Of a DNA stretch of 64,000 nt, positions 33,811-47,079 are shown in pieces. A program made the translations under genes and the position numbers. The stretch lies in NCBI GenBank assembly GCA_037102815.1, contig BTPP01000003.1, positions 1,116,001-1,180,000 on the forward strand, written 5' to 3'. Numbering within the stretch: the first letter of the stretch is position 1; every line of letters begins with the position of its first letter. The DNA is from Neurospora intermedia. Its lineage: Eukaryota > Ascomycota > Sordariomycetes > Sordariales > Sordariaceae. The notes under the pieces are model-generated. The model had not been told where the DNA came from, searched no databases, and worked only from the letters and a program-made list of their open reading frames with translations.

Positions 33811-36800
33811 AGGGCTACGAGCGTTCACAGGAAAAGATATTGCATCAAGGCATTAGATGTTACATATGTTACGACTGCTTACAACGGTGCCCGTTTTGTA
33901 TGGATATGGTTCGCATAGAAGTTGGTCTTTAAGTTTCAGGTGTCTCTCTCCCCCATCGCAGCGCCAAAAACTGGACTCGGTTTTTCTCGCAACATCCTCT
34001 CCTTCCAGAGGAAAATCGGTCGGCCAGTAACATCATCGTCTTACATCGTAAGCGCAGCCAAGCGTCTTTGGTCAGAGAAAGAGGGAAGGATCCCACAAAG
34101 TGTGTTGACAGTGCTGAGATATCTGTGGCACCAGTATCGCAAATATTGCCTTCCTTCCTTTACGCCATGCTCTCAATACTTGGTGCGGGCTTCCGCCCCA
34201 ACGACGAACGTTGTCTCCAATTGCTCTACCCCTTGCTTATATCCCGATATCAATAAAACAATATTCTTTGCTTTCCATCGGACAGGATTCTTTCTTTTGG
34301 GAAGCGGTCGCGAAGAAATTATGTCATCCCCTACATACTAAGAAGCAATAAAAACTACGACTATCTATCAACTCAACATCTTAAAAGTCCCATTGCCATC
34401 TATCACAAACGACCCTGAGCTGATGTATATTGAGTTACCTACCCAATCATTGCCTCTTCCAACAATCAACCGCCCTCGGGGACCGGCATGTAACACCACC
34501 AAAAAACAATTTAAATAAGACGGGGCCCAGGTAAGGTTGCAGTAAGTAGGCAGGAGTGACCCATGAGTTCCGGTGCCGTTAAACGTTCCAGCAGCGAGTT
34601 CATCAACCAATATCACACAACCACTAACAGATTATTCAAAAGTACATGGATCACCGACCAACCCTCATTACAGATTTACCGAACTTCCTACCCGTAGTTA
34701 TGTACCATGTATACCAAGCATGGCACAAATCCCCCTCTAGCCACGGCCACGGCTAGCCCCTGAATGATCCCCCCTCCCCCTTCCCTCAAGTCTTCTCCAC
34801 GACCCCATGCTCTTCGGCAGTTCTCTAAGCCGGGGTCCTTGTTGTCTCGAAGCTGTGGATGCTAGTGAGAAAGGAGAGAGTAAGCAGGGGACGATTGATA
34901 TCAAGCCTCTTCTGGTAGTGATGATTACCAAGGTATGTAATTAGCCCGCACACTGGAACATGCTGCCTCTCTTGCATCCCATCCATAGTAGAAGCTATTT
35001 AGCGTGTATACTGTACATTGAATATCTGAAGATGCGATTGGATACTTGGTCGTAGGTTGGAGGTTTGAAACACGGGACGGCGGGGGACGATCTCCCGCAC
35101 TCGCATCCGGCTGTGATGCTTGATGTACATTGGCAACTGGCACATGTAGTCCTCTGCTTTCTGATCTCTGATCTCTCATCTCTGACCTTAATCTTGTGAA
35201 TAGCCGCTGAACACAATGAAGGACAGCTCTGACAGGACTGTGTGCGGCTTATCAGCCGTTCGTTCGTTCGTTCATCGTTCTTTGGTAGGTATGTGTAGAC
35301 TAAGTAGGGGACCTGATGTGCCTGGTCTACGTGAGCGGTAGACGCGCAAGTATGATGTTGCCGGCGTAGATACATACACATACATACATAGGTACGTAGA
35401 GAAATGTAAGCAATCGTGGTATCCAGAAACACCGAGCGCTTGTCACAAGCGCGCCTCATCCACTGAAGTTTTTCTTGTCCTATACACAAAGTACAACCCA
35501 CCACTCACTCATCACACTCGCATTTCACTTTCACACTTACACCTGCCCACGCGTGCCGTACGCACATGGCATGGCGCATCACACTACACTACAGTACTTG
35601 CTTACTAAATACGTAGCGACAACGACGGCGGCGGCAGGGGAATGTTTGAAATCGCGATGTGATGTGATCACAATGTCTCGGGTCGAAATTAAGCCCTCCA
35701 CGTCGGGCACGCCCATGACACCCGTTCGGGACGTCTAGTCTCGGTTCCAACTTCCTTCTTCGCTTTCCCCCGTGGACCCAGTATCATGGTTTCCATGCCA
35801 TTTGTTCTGTAGTGTGGTAGATAGGCCGGAATGGTACCTTACGATGAGCGGAAAGAGATCTTCACTTCACGCCCGCGGCGGGGGTGGGCCTGCGGGAGAG
35901 AACGGACTCAGGTGGCTGAGTTGATGATGGCGGATTTGTTGGTGGTCATTGTGTAGTGTAGTTCTTTGCTTTTATGTTGCCTAGTGGGTTTAGACGAGAT
36001 GATGAACTACATTTGATCGGGAGGCTGATGAACTTGGAGAGTCGCACGGTTCCCTTTCGTCGAAGGTTGAAGGAGATCACGGTGGCTGTGTTGTGGTTGA
36101 CAAAAAGCTGATGCCTAGCATCGTCCCAGGTGTCCCCAAGTTGTTACCTAACAAGGTGGTGAAACAAGGAGGCTTCTCGGGAACGACTCCCGGAACATCA
36201 TTTGATTGTGCTTCTCCTCGTGCCTGCCGGGAGCGTACTGCGGTACATCATGTACTTTACATACCTAGCAAGTAGATACATTAGTCCCGCTGTGGGCAGT
36301 TGCAGGGATATATAGCATTCAGGGCCCCGCAAAGAAGCTTTCCGTACGGTACAGTACAGCACAGTACAGTATGATACAGCACTGTCCTATAGCACTTCGT
36401 TACTAGTTACTGCGCAGTAGTAGACACAGAGTAGCAGAAACTACCATCCAAGTTGCCTTGTGCGAACGGTGGAAGGGAGAAGAGGAAAAAAAGGGAAACA
36501 ATGGAGACAAACAACTACCAAATGTTGGAAACAAGGCTAAACGGGTAGCAGTACCCTGTGCCTGGGCCCTGGTTGCCTGTCCATCTCAGGATGGCCCCAC
36601 TATATCATGCTAGCCCCTGACTCGCGAAGTCCCGAAATGCCATGGGAAGCGAAGCGATGGCTGGGAAGAAGCTATCGTCCGCTTCTGGACTTAGCTTCTA
36701 GAAATATGTCTCACTCTGTCGACTTGCTTTGTATAGCCGAGTCGCATAATGTCTCACTTCTTTGTCCGTCAGTAGGTATCTTTACTGTTGTCGTCGTCGT

Positions 36801-37117
36801 TGCCGTCGTTTTTGATACCTGTCTCCTTGAGCTCATAGAAGGACAGCACGTAGAAAGGAAACAACAACATGCAAATGCTACCGTAATTGCCTACCTCTCA
36901 ATGACGGACAAGTAGGCAAGAGCATGGAACAAAGGAAAAGAACAAGATAGGGTCGTGTTAACTGGGGAACCCCATCAGCCTATCTGTGATGTGCCATAAC
37001 AATGAAGAAAGTTGGCTGCTGATCCAAGGCGGAACTTGACGTTGATGATCGCCAACGCCATGCAGAAAGCCATCGTTTCAGCCGACTGAAAAGAGCAAAA
37101 TGCCGCATATTCTCAAT
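33811..37117. other. Gene-poor interval, 3.3 kb
   Basis: No frame with recognisable family or splice-supported structure. It contains simple tracts: CGTT repeats near 35261-35280, CATA repeats near 35376-35390, and an ACAGT-rich stretch at 36350-36380. Part is the 3' UTR of the ankyrin-BTB gene. The right end meets the second transposon. Confidence 0.5.
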
Positions 37118-37125
37118 CAAACCGG
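37118..37125. repeat. 8-bp target-site duplication of MULE copy 2, left copy (right copy 40394-40401)
   Basis: CAAACCGG flanks both ends. Eight rather than nine bases match; because the terminal repeat itself begins CGAACCGG, the exact boundary could slip by a base. Confidence 0.8.
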
Positions 37126-37191
37126 CGAACCGGATAAAGTGACTGTATGCCTCGCTAATGTGACGGATCTCTAACCCGAAGGAGAAGGCCC
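37126..37191 (+). repeat. Left terminal inverted repeat of MULE copy 2
   Basis: Begins CGAACCGGATAAAGTG and matches the reverse complement of 40328-40393 at all 66 positions; gapped similarity continues further inwards. Confidence 0.95.
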
Positions 37192-37376
37192 AGCCATAGT
37201 CCCACTTTCTGGTCCCACATGTCATGTGAATGTCAGCCACGCTGTAATCTCCACCAAAATGACATGGGCACAACATTTGTATGGGATTCTTATGTGAAGT
37301 CTTAAATCGTGAATACTGCAATTGTGAGGCGCTTGAGCAGTATGGTGTATTATTACGTGTGAAAATGCAAATATCG

Positions 37377-40141
37377 CTAAAATCGTATAATCCCTTCTCC
37401 CCACCGCCCAGCGGCTCCCTGTGAGGGCACTGGAGGCGCGTCTCTATTACCCCCTCGCTGCGGCGTTGAGGGTATTACAATCGCTGCCGGCGCCGGCACT
37501 GGCTGTTGACTCGCCAGCTGTTGAGTCGCCGGCTGCTGACTCCCAGTCATCGCTACCAGAGTATTGACTGCGCCCATGAGGTTATTGATCTGTTGAGACT
37601 GCTGCTGTGTGACTTGCGTTAACGTGAGCCGTTGTCTCTTGGGCGGCGGTCGCGGGGCATCGTGAGCTGGGTCGCAGCGAGTACTGTTGTTACCCCGTGC
37701 TTGCGGCGGGAGATTTTCAGGGTAAGCGCTCTGAGGGATGGGTTGAGGACCGTTGATAACTGGCGCCACGTTATTATTATTGCGACGAGTCACGACTTTA
37801 TCCGGGTCTTCTTCGTTGACCAGAGCCAGGAATTCTGCAGAGAGTGGCTAGTGCCGGTCAGTTTGGTGTACTCACACTAGTAAATGGTCGGGGGTAAAGG
37901 ATAAGTAAGAAACTCACGACGTCGGGCTTGAGCCGCCAGTGTAAATCGATATGCTGTAGACTCAACCGCGCGTTGCCCAGGAGTAGAGCACGAATCTCGT
38001 GCCAGCAAGGGAGACCATATTGCCCGCGAAATCGACCGGTACAGACTGGGCGCTCGTGCGGTGGGTGCGCTTTTATCCACGACTCTGCAAGCTCGACTTG
38101 CCGGGAGACCAACTCGAGAGCGGCGAAGCTCACCAGATACCGCAGCTTCTTTAGCACGGGGGCGTTGTACTTGCGCACGCGCTTTGAGGTCTCCTCAGCG
38201 TATCGCGCAGTGAACTTCTCCTTCAACCGCGAGAGACTGCCCTCGATGGCGCCCAGTAGAGTGTTGAGATCGACGAGACGGTTCTTGAGCAGCTTCTTGA
38301 GTACGCCGTGGGCGCTCTCAGTGCGGGACGTGACGCGGATTCCAAAATTGCGGTGCAATTTAATATGGAATTGTGCAAACTCGCGACAAATGGGCAGGTA
38401 AACTTTGAGCAAATATTCGATAATGGCTAATGAGAGGTGGTTAACGCCGGCGCCAGGGAACTCGTATGGACAAAGACTCACGCTTTTGGGTGGGAAACTC
38501 GGCCATCAACGTCCGCCAGCGTTGAAAGAAATCGGGCTCAGTATCAGAGTAAACGACAGCTGCCCACGCGGCCAAAATCCCGTCCGCATTATCAAGCCAC
38601 TCTCTGCCAGAGCCGGCGGGGGCGCGCGCGTTGAGTTGACCGCTGAGAGCATTGCGGGTTGCTTCATTCAAGTGTTGTCGTCGATCCTCTGCTGAAAGAA
38701 GTCTAACACCGACTTGACGGGCATCGTTGCTGTTGTTGGCGGGATTAATGAAGTCAACCGCGCTGACTTCATTAATCCCATCGTCGTCTGCTCTCAAGTG
38801 GCTGCCGTCGCTGCCTCTCTCGCCGAGAGCAGTTCCATCAAGCGTCCCAATCCACTTCTTTTTGACGTTGAACGCGACGTTCTTCATGACGTGCCACAGG
38901 CAAATTTGGTGCTGAGTGTCATGGTTGAATATCTCGCGGGCGGCACGCTTGAACGCGCGATCGTAGTCGGTAATAATTACCCGCGGGCGAGCAATATTAT
39001 TGTCAGCAAGCAAGCGCTCGAGTACTCGAAGAACCCAGGCAAAAGACTCCTCCTTCTCGCCACTCAACAAGCAATAACCGATATTGAATGTGGTGTGCAT
39101 GGCCGTTAACCCGCTGATTTGCAATAACGGCATGTCAAATCGGTTGACTTTGTAAGTACAGTCTAAAGACCATACCTCTGGATTCTTCCTCCACTGATCA
39201 ATACACCAGTCGTAAGTCCAGAACACGCGATCGATGGGACCGTCACTCGCGTCGTCAGAAGGATGACTGGGCTTCTTATCTCCGTTGTCTTTGGAATCTT
39301 TTACACCCTTAAGCTCACTGTCTCCCTTCCGATGAAGCCGGCACACGACAGCGGGGTCATTCTGGAGAGCGTGCAAGAACTGCTGAGTCGGCGTGAGAGC
39401 CCCCGCCTTTTCGACTTTGGCCGTGGCGAGTATGTTCAAGATGTCCCGATTTTTGATCTTGGCGTCTGGGTAGTCGGCTTGGATCGCGGCAGCGATGTCT
39501 CCAGATGTATTTTTGGGCTGTTTCGCATACTTTAACACGCTCTCGACCATGGGAGCAGTGCGGGCAAGCCGACGGTGACCAGGTAAGTAAGCAGCGGTTG
39601 AGGGGTCGAGATCATGGAGATGAAGGTGCTGACTGCAAACGAACCGCCAGGTCCCCGCCTTCTTGAGCTCCTTATCACTCTGGTAAAGAACCGCTTTTGC
39701 CTTCCACTCACACCCCTTCTTTGACGACTTCGAGTTAACGCGCTGACCGGTGGGCTCGCGATTAGGGTGGCGGTCTTTGCCCTCACCGCAGACGAGGTCA
39801 TACCGCCTTGGGTTACGGTCCTTATCGAAGTTACTGCTGCGGATCTTCGCGATGTAGAAGCCTTTCTCCCTCGCCACGTCGTTGATACCACGAAAGAGAC
39901 TGTCGAAATCATGCCACTTTTGCGACTGAAGCCGACGAATGTACGACGGGGTCTCGTCTCCCTCCTCCTCCTCCTCCGACTCCTCCACACTAGAATCCTC
40001 ACCAGACTCGTCGGAGTCATCGGCGGCGGGGGTACCAGACTTGACGGCGGCCGTCACGGCTGTCACGGCGGGCGCGTCACCACCAGTAAGATCAATTACG
40101 GCGGCGAAGCTCGAAATATCAGGGTACGCGGTGGCGGGCAT
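37377..40141 (-). CDS. MULE transposase (FAR1-like DNA-binding, DDE catalytic and SWIM domains)
   Basis: Exons 40141-38482, 38426-37918 and 37847-37377 give 879 residues with consistent phases. After an acidic leader a FAR1/GCM-like zinc domain spans about residues 90-180 (YDLVCGEGKD, KKGCEWKAKA, WRFVCSQHLHLHDL). The MULE catalytic core has Asp327 in WSLDCTYKVNRF, Asp392 in VIITDYDRAF, the Cys-x2-His pair 414/417 in QICLWHVMKNV, and Glu590 in VTSRTESAHG. A SWIM-type zinc motif (Cys682, Cys694, His696 in YGLPCWHEI) follows, then a Gln/Pro-rich tail. It would cut and join the element ends. The first in-frame ATG upstream (40222) is possible, but 40141 leads straight into the acidic leader. All key residues are present. 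Confidence 0.88.
38741..38779. repeat. Perfect 16-bp hairpin inside the transposase gene
   Basis: GGGATTAATGAAGTCA at 38741-38756 is followed after 7 bases (38757-38763) by its exact reverse complement at 38764-38779. On the coding strand it encodes part of DGINEVSAVDFINP, between the CLWHVMKN motif and the catalytic Glu. Confidence 0.95.
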
Positions 40142-40327
40142 ACTGGGCAGGATATGAGGGCGATTGAACAATAAACACCAAAAATCTGAGCGACGACGGC
40201 AATATGGTACGCGATATGGCAAGGTACGTGAGACCCGACACGATTTCTGCTATGGGAATTGTACCATGTTGTTCCCTGCAGAATTTGCGTGTGGCTGACA
40301 TCCACCCATACTGCGACCCAGAAGTGG

Positions 40328-40393
40328 GGGCCTTCTCCTTCGGGTTAGAGATCCGTCACATTAGCGAGGCATACAGTCACTTTATCCGGTTCG
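40328..40393 (-). repeat. Right terminal inverted repeat of MULE copy 2
   Basis: Ends CACTTTATCCGGTTCG, the perfect inverse of the left end. CAAACCGG follows immediately. Confidence 0.95.
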
Positions 40394-40401
40394 CAAACCG
40401 G

Positions 40402-43400
40402 ATTTATCTTATCCCCTTTACGGTCTAGTAAATCTATGAAGAACCTCCGTACATTGCAAGGCGGCCAGCGGGGCCGGTAAGCTGAGCATACCACTCAGAG
40501 TGACTGGCAAGTCTGGCCCCAAGTCTGTCACGCAGCCGATCGAGCGACAGCTGATGTGCTAAACTATGTTGGGCCTAGTTCCCGTGTTGAGAAATCTAGG
40601 TTGAATTCAAACAGCGGAAGCTGACAGCTGGATGCGAAGATGGACTGGAGACATTACCTATGTCGGCATATAGTGCACTGCGTAAAATGTTAGCGCGGTG
40701 GTTTGCAAGTGGCATGGACTCTTATTCTCGTGAGATGGCTGGGACGCTCACCTCTCACGCGACTCAAATATAACTCAGAGATCGTTTCCACGCTATATGA
40801 TTGATCTCTGTCAAGTACATGAGTCTTTGACACCGTCAGTTAATGCTATAATTTTCTGCGCAATGGAAAAAAAAAATAAAACTGTAACAGAGATAATCGA
40901 GCTCCTAACGTTGTCGGCGGCCTCCTGATTGGCACAAGACCCCGTATTGAGCTAGCATAGAATAACGAGTACCTGAAAATTACGACCAAGAACCCCGGTA
41001 ACGGACTTGATCATCATTCACAGGGTTAACAGTATTCCCTTTGATGCGCGCTGCGGATGTAGTGTATCTGACTGGGCAATTTATCGAATATCATCGATCA
41101 AGGCACAGGGGGAGAGAGACTTGCCTCAAGCCCTCAACACGACACGTTTGCAACGCTGCTAGGGGAAACCCGGGCTCTCATCATGTACACTAGTAAGTTT
41201 AAAGCTTATTGAGCGGAAATCTCCGTGAACCCGAATCAGCACGGGGTTTTCACGGCATCGAAAACACCTCGAAAAGTTCCATTGTCAGCTTCGATGACCA
41301 CGCAGCGAGAAGTGAACACGATTTCCCGTCGTCACATGTGTACCTCAGAACAATAAAAAAGTCGCGATTCAGGGGGTTGCTGGTCTTGATACAATATGGA
41401 GCCTTGGCTCGGCCGTATTGTTGCTGCTCTCGGTCTTTCGGCTTGATGGAAGCTGGAGCACCCGCTTGCGACGGGGAGCTCTGGATCCGCACGGCGCACG
41501 GAGTGGAAAGTATATGCTGGGAAGCCATAGATCCCTGGAACTTGCAAGCGGAAAGCGGTATGTGTTGCGCGGCCGATGATGGCACAATGGCTCGATAATC
41601 TGCATGGATCAGACAGATCGTGTGGGGTTTTGGGTTCATTTCGACCTTTGTCCATCTTGGAACGAGTTGCTGGAGTTGTTGAGGGATAACTGGAGGCGTC
41701 TTCGTATCGATAACCTTGTCAAGCATACGCAGGGTTCATGTTCGTTTTTATCTTGTCGAACCTGGACAGATGGAATATGTACTGCGACGGCAATTTTTGT
41801 AAACTTCTTTTTCACAATCAATTATTTTTGATTCACTTACTTAATTGTCTTTCTGATTGGGAGGTAACAAGGGATTCCAAAACATGATTGATGGTTGCGG
41901 TTTTGTTGGTCGTGTCAGTGGCCACCAGGTGAAACAACAGGCATCGAGTCACCCATAGAATGTTTGAGCTTTGGGAGGAACCTGACTTCATATCTTCGAG
42001 GCCTCGTCTCATGGCTTCGGTTGCACAGACATGGCGGGAGGGTTGTTACTCAGCATGAACAGTAGGCGTCGAGACTAATGAAGAGGCGTCATGAGCCTCG
42101 CGTGACTTATTAACCGCCGTTTTTCAGTGATACATTATTTAGGCGGGCGACTGAGAGGCCTGAAGAGAAACCACTGTCGAACTGCTATTCCGCTGTCAAT
42201 GTCTCAAGTCAGGCTGTGGGTGAATTTCTCAGTCTCAAAGCCAACTAACTGCGTAATACAGGGTGTGAACGAAGATCATTGCTGGACGAGGTGAGGTGAT
42301 AGAAACCCGAGTACGCTTCACAGCCACGGAAGGCAGGACGAGACGAGCCTCATTCGTATTTGCCAGTGACCGGCGCTGCCTGTCTTGAAAGGAAACATGC
42401 CGTGATGCAATAAGGCCAACGAGGTGATAAGGTTGACCCTGATATCGCGAGTTTGGCAGCCATGCAAGTGGAAGTGCTCGACTCACGACCGGAAATGTCA
42501 AAACCACACAAATTCCGCCGCTTCCGCCCCGGGACCACCCGCAGGCATCTTCCAGGCTGAGGCGCAACCAACGAAACCATGCGTATTGCTGTCGAAGACT
42601 ATTCGTTGATCATGCAATATTAGCAGGGTCGATAGCAGGAATAATCATGGAAAAGAACATTGGCATAATCTCATGTTGCCAATGCAAATCGATGCCAATG
42701 ATGCTTCGCCGTGAGAAGCCACAGAAGCCCCCCAACAGGGAGCTAGAGGAGTTTCTTAGTTATACACTAGCGCTGACTGCTGAGCGCTCAGGTCACTCGC
42801 CTTGGTAACGGCAAAGTTGCGATACAAAACACGATAGTAACGTACTGTGTCGTACGCCCATGACATCAGCACCTGGCAGCTTTCTTGACAGCCCCTCCGT
42901 AGCAGCAACCGCCATCTCGGCAGCGGGCGGGCAGGCAGAGAAGCAAATGTTGATCCCATCCACATGGATTGGGGAACATTTTTGAGAACAGACAAGGATA
43001 TGGGACCCCGGTTTCGCTTGGCGAACAGGCTGATCGACGGTGATCAACCGAAATGCGACAAGGGGGCGGAATCTCATTGCTCAGTTGGCCGATGCTGGCC
43101 CATGCACGAGAGGAGGGGTCAAAAGTGTAGTCTGGTCGTCGAGGGAGGGGGGTCGCAGGTAGACGAGGGATGGGAGGGGTGAGAAAAAGAAGACTGCAAT
43201 GTGGGTTGATAGTAGGAAATGGAGGGAGCACCATCAGCATGAAAACTGGTGAAATGGGTTGGTATGCCCTCTGGGCGCTAACCTCGAATGGTACGCAAAC
43301 CGATCACGGGCTGAAATTGTACGGATGCTAGAGAAGGGCGCTAGAAATAAAAATGAGACAAGGGTCGTGAAATGGAGGCATGACGGGGAAGGACGACCAA

Positions 43401-46400
43401 CTGAAGTTGACGAGTCTACGATGATGACCCCCCCCCCCTCCTTTCTCTTCTCCCCTCCCATCCAGCCAGCGACAGTGGGTACACAAGAAAGCAGGAGCTG
43501 CAACGGACCAGGGAGCCCCATTGGTGGAAAACGACGTCGGACTCGAAGGAAGTTGCCTTCGCTCGTCCTAACGGTCTTTCCATGCCTTCTATTCCCCACC
43601 CCGCCACATCCCACGGCAGCTTTGCACCGAGCCACGGCAGGACGTGATTGGCGCCGTGGCCCAGAAAAAAAGCAAATCGACAAAAGAGGTGCAGACTCCT
43701 TCCAAGAGAAAGGCCACACTTTTGCTTGCCTTGCCGTCCGTCATCGAAAGACAGACACCACCACCACTCACTCTTCATCATCATTGTCGAAATTGCCTGC
43801 CGAGAATAGTGTACCTACATATGTCCCTAGGTAAGACAACATCACCCCAAGCTAGCGATATCATTATGGCTGCTGACGAACCTTACCCAGAACGGCGAAA
43901 TCTCCGGTAATGTACATATCCCGTAATTCATCTTGCACATCACCGCCAAGGGATCCTCGTGAATGTACTGCGGAAAATGGTGAGGCTCTTTTCGACCAGC
44001 TGCAGCGTTCCATGAAAGGAACTGCAACCTGAAATTATGACACAGGTACCATCTATGAAATAAACGGGGCAGGTACCTGCAGTGTATTTCACCTTGACAG
44101 AGTGCCCCTGCGGCCCCTCCTCCCCGTTCAAACCTACACTAGGATCTTCCGCAGGGGTTGGGCATGACGCTGACGCGGATGAATAATTTGAAAGGGAGAG
44201 AGGGGGAATGGAAGATGTGATGGGTAACTTCCTTAACTCACCCAAGGCGGATGATGTTTCTGTTTCTCCTCTCCCACTCGCTTGACATTTCATTATCTCC
44301 CTCGTTGCTGTCCACACTTTTCATTGTAAGGCGGTGGTCGGTGCAGTGAGTGGTGCTAAGGCCAAGAAAGTGCTCAGGTGCCTGCTCAGATGCTCCATCC
44401 CCCTCAGTGAGATCGATGCACCGGTTCATCTTTCTCCCACATTCCTCACCGCCTTCGTCAAACTTACCATTCTGTCGTCCACAACCACAACCACCGTCAA
44501 TTACCGCCCCGTCACGGGGTTCGCGTACCTAATCCATGAATTGCATGATGCGCAAATCCCTCGACCGACTAGCGCAATAGTATAATCAGTAGCGTCATTA
44601 GATACGGGGGCCCGTCCGGGGGTGAATACTCCAGTGCCCGAAATATCGGCCAACTACGAAGTCTACTGGCACCACTGCCACTAATGACCGAAAATGTGAA
44701 CTACTGGGCTGATAGTGTCCCACGCTATTGCCGTACACACCTACCGTTCGTTACTGCGTACCTAGATTACCGATCTTCGCTTCTCCTTCTGACGGGCTGG
44801 CGGGTTAGTTGCTGATGATGCTCGTGCTTGAGAGCTGGTCATTGATCACCTGTTGCCGTGTCTGGGTACCGTAGTCATACAGGTAGCTAAAATCGAAGCT
44901 AAGTGATTACCGATGTGAGCATCTATCTCATGGAGATCCAAAGTACAACCCAAACAAATAACGGTACAACGAGCGAAACATTCCACGACCTCCATTCCCA
45001 AAATTGAAAGTGAGGGCTTGCAAAAAACCACGGCCAAGCTTTATCATGTATGTCATGTCATGTCCAAAGCTGCCATTTGTTCGTTTCCCGCGATGTTTTT
45101 TTGGTGTTGCCCGAACCGGCCGCCCCCCTCGGGCTGCTCCCTTTATTTGCTATGTTGATCTGCCGCTGTCTTTATTTATAACGAGAAAGAGAGACAAAAG
45201 AGACAAGCAGCTGGATTTGCGTGTGTAGACTACTTGCGAGTAAGAAGACGTACTGTGTACGTAGTTCTCGTAGGTAATTCATGACGTAGATAGAAGGCGC
45301 CGTGCCCGCAACCCAGGAACGCCTCTCTTCTTGGCTGGCTGGCCGGCTACGGGTTTGCGGTACTTAACAATAGACGCTGGCTGTTCTGTTCTATTCATGA
45401 AAATGAATCTCGTCGACGTCGGTCGAGTCCGTCCTTGGTAGGTTGCGTGCCCCCCCCCCCCCCCCCCCCCCTCCCCTCCTCTGAGAGCAAAGAGGGGTGT
45501 GGCTGCTGTCTTTGCTGGGCGTTGGCTGGTTGGTTGGTCGCTTAACAACAGTTTAACTTCCGGCGTCTTCATGCGTCCTCGTCATATAATTTCCCTTTTC
45601 AGTGCCTCCCTCCGGACCTGGTCCATGTCGTTATCCACGCACTTGGTACCCTCCGTGTAGATCATGCGACGGAAATGAGATCGGGGGATGGGGTAAGAGA
45701 GGGATGATCTTCGTTCCTTTTCCTTGTCGACATTTTTGTGATCTCTTGATCAGTCAGCAGCAGCCATCGTGATGTTCACTTCCCCCTCTTTTGCTCTGTT
45801 TTGCGGTTTAGCCCATGAAACCGTTTGTTTTTTTCCTTGCCGTCAAGGGTTAGGGCAAAGAATGCCCGCATTGTGTTTTCTGTTGTCTTACAGAGGGACG
45901 AAGATTTGCAATATGTATGCATGCTTCAAGCGACCGGCCGGCCTTGTCAATTTAGGTCGTTCAGTCAAAGTGACGGTAGGTTGTTACACGCTTTTAGAGA
46001 AATTGTTAAAGTTGCTACAAAGATTGCTGGGTGCACAACTGAAAGATTGCAGCGATTGATGCCATGTGAAACGGCGCACATTGTGGTACGACTGTGTAGC
46101 GAACAACGTACAAAAACTGACGTCGGTTCATATTTCTGGTCCAACAGCAGCTACAAGACGACAAAGGATGCATTGTTGCACAAAACTCACTCGACTGTAA
46201 ACCACCAGTCGTGTGGCTGAAGAAGGAAGCCTGTAATTCCCACCAAACCACATTATTCAAGTCATTCCACCAAGCACATATGTCAATGTCATGTCAGAGA
46301 ATGGACAGATCAAAACCCAGTGCTTCAATTTTTGACGATTTCTCGCTCGTATCAAGTTTTGTCGAACATTTTGCATTGATAATTTTGAAGTCCGCCCTAT

Positions 46401-47079
46401 CCATCCTCATGCAAACGTTGATCCCCGGCTTTGCTCTTCAAGTTCTTCTGTTGAAGGACAGCTCGTAATGCTAAATATACAATCGCCCATGGAAGGGCAT
46501 CCCGCTCCATAGACATTATGTGAACGTGTGGGGATATGAAAGAATCGAAAAAATAAAAAAGAGAAAACAAAAAACAGCCGCCAATTCATGCCAAATGCGA
46601 GCCATTTCTTTTGGTTCTCGCATGTCATCTCCGCGTGAACGCCCGTGTAAATGCTGAAGCAAGCCAAACCCGTTTCGCGCCGTGGGAGCTTTTTTGTGAG
46701 TAGCCAACCCTAAAGGTCATCCCTGAAACCCCTTTAGACCCTGTAGACCCTAGACCGTGACCTGCCGTTCCGAAAAAGAGACCCCGATCTTTTGAGACTG
46801 TAAAACGCATACAGGTCTTTGTGTGTACCTGTTGTTGAACGATATGAAATCTCTGCCGGCCCTAAGCAGTGATGCGCTATTTGTATGCGGTGATTTGTCG
46901 CCCTTTTCCCCGTAAACACATGCCAGGCTTTGTAGGAATGATCCCTGCATATGAAACCCGATTTCCCATGGAGATGGTGATGAACACTTCTCTCAAAACC
47001 TTTCATGCCAATCCGGACCGTCTAGGTTGGTTGTATAACGTATGAGGTGTGAATAGAAAAAGAAACGAAGATTGGCCGC
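40402..47079. other. Gene-poor interval, 6.7 kb, downstream of the FlbC-like gene
   Basis: No protein family recognised on either strand; the longest frames (up to about 190 codons near 43259-43834) are low-complexity and unsupported. Simple sequences include a 22-base C run at 45450-45471 and CCCCCCCC near 43430. No tRNA-, 5S- or snRNA-like sequence was noticed. I see nothing else I can defend. Confidence 0.45.
45450..45471 (+). repeat. Poly-C tract, about 22 bases
   Basis: An uninterrupted C homopolymer followed by a pyrimidine-rich stretch. Its length may be inexact in the assembly. Confidence 0.85.

Larger units (their letters stand above)
37126..40393. mobile_element. Mutator-like (MULE) DNA transposon, copy 2, apparently intact
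   Basis: A 3,268-bp element with perfect 66-bp terminal inverted repeats, flanked by the 8-bp direct repeat CAAACCGG (37118-37125 and 40394-40401). It carries one three-exon transposase gene with no disabling change that I can see. Base composition resembles host genes; there is no RIP-like skew. The transposase is related to copy 1's relic, but the inverted repeats are not alike. It lies in intergenic DNA and looks competent to move, which can only be inferred from sequence. Confidence 0.92.

Noticed and set aside
43259-43834. A 191-codon plus-strand frame
   Set aside because: Low-complexity composition (Pro, Ser, Thr, Arg) with overlapping frames of similar length on the other strand; no recognisable fold.
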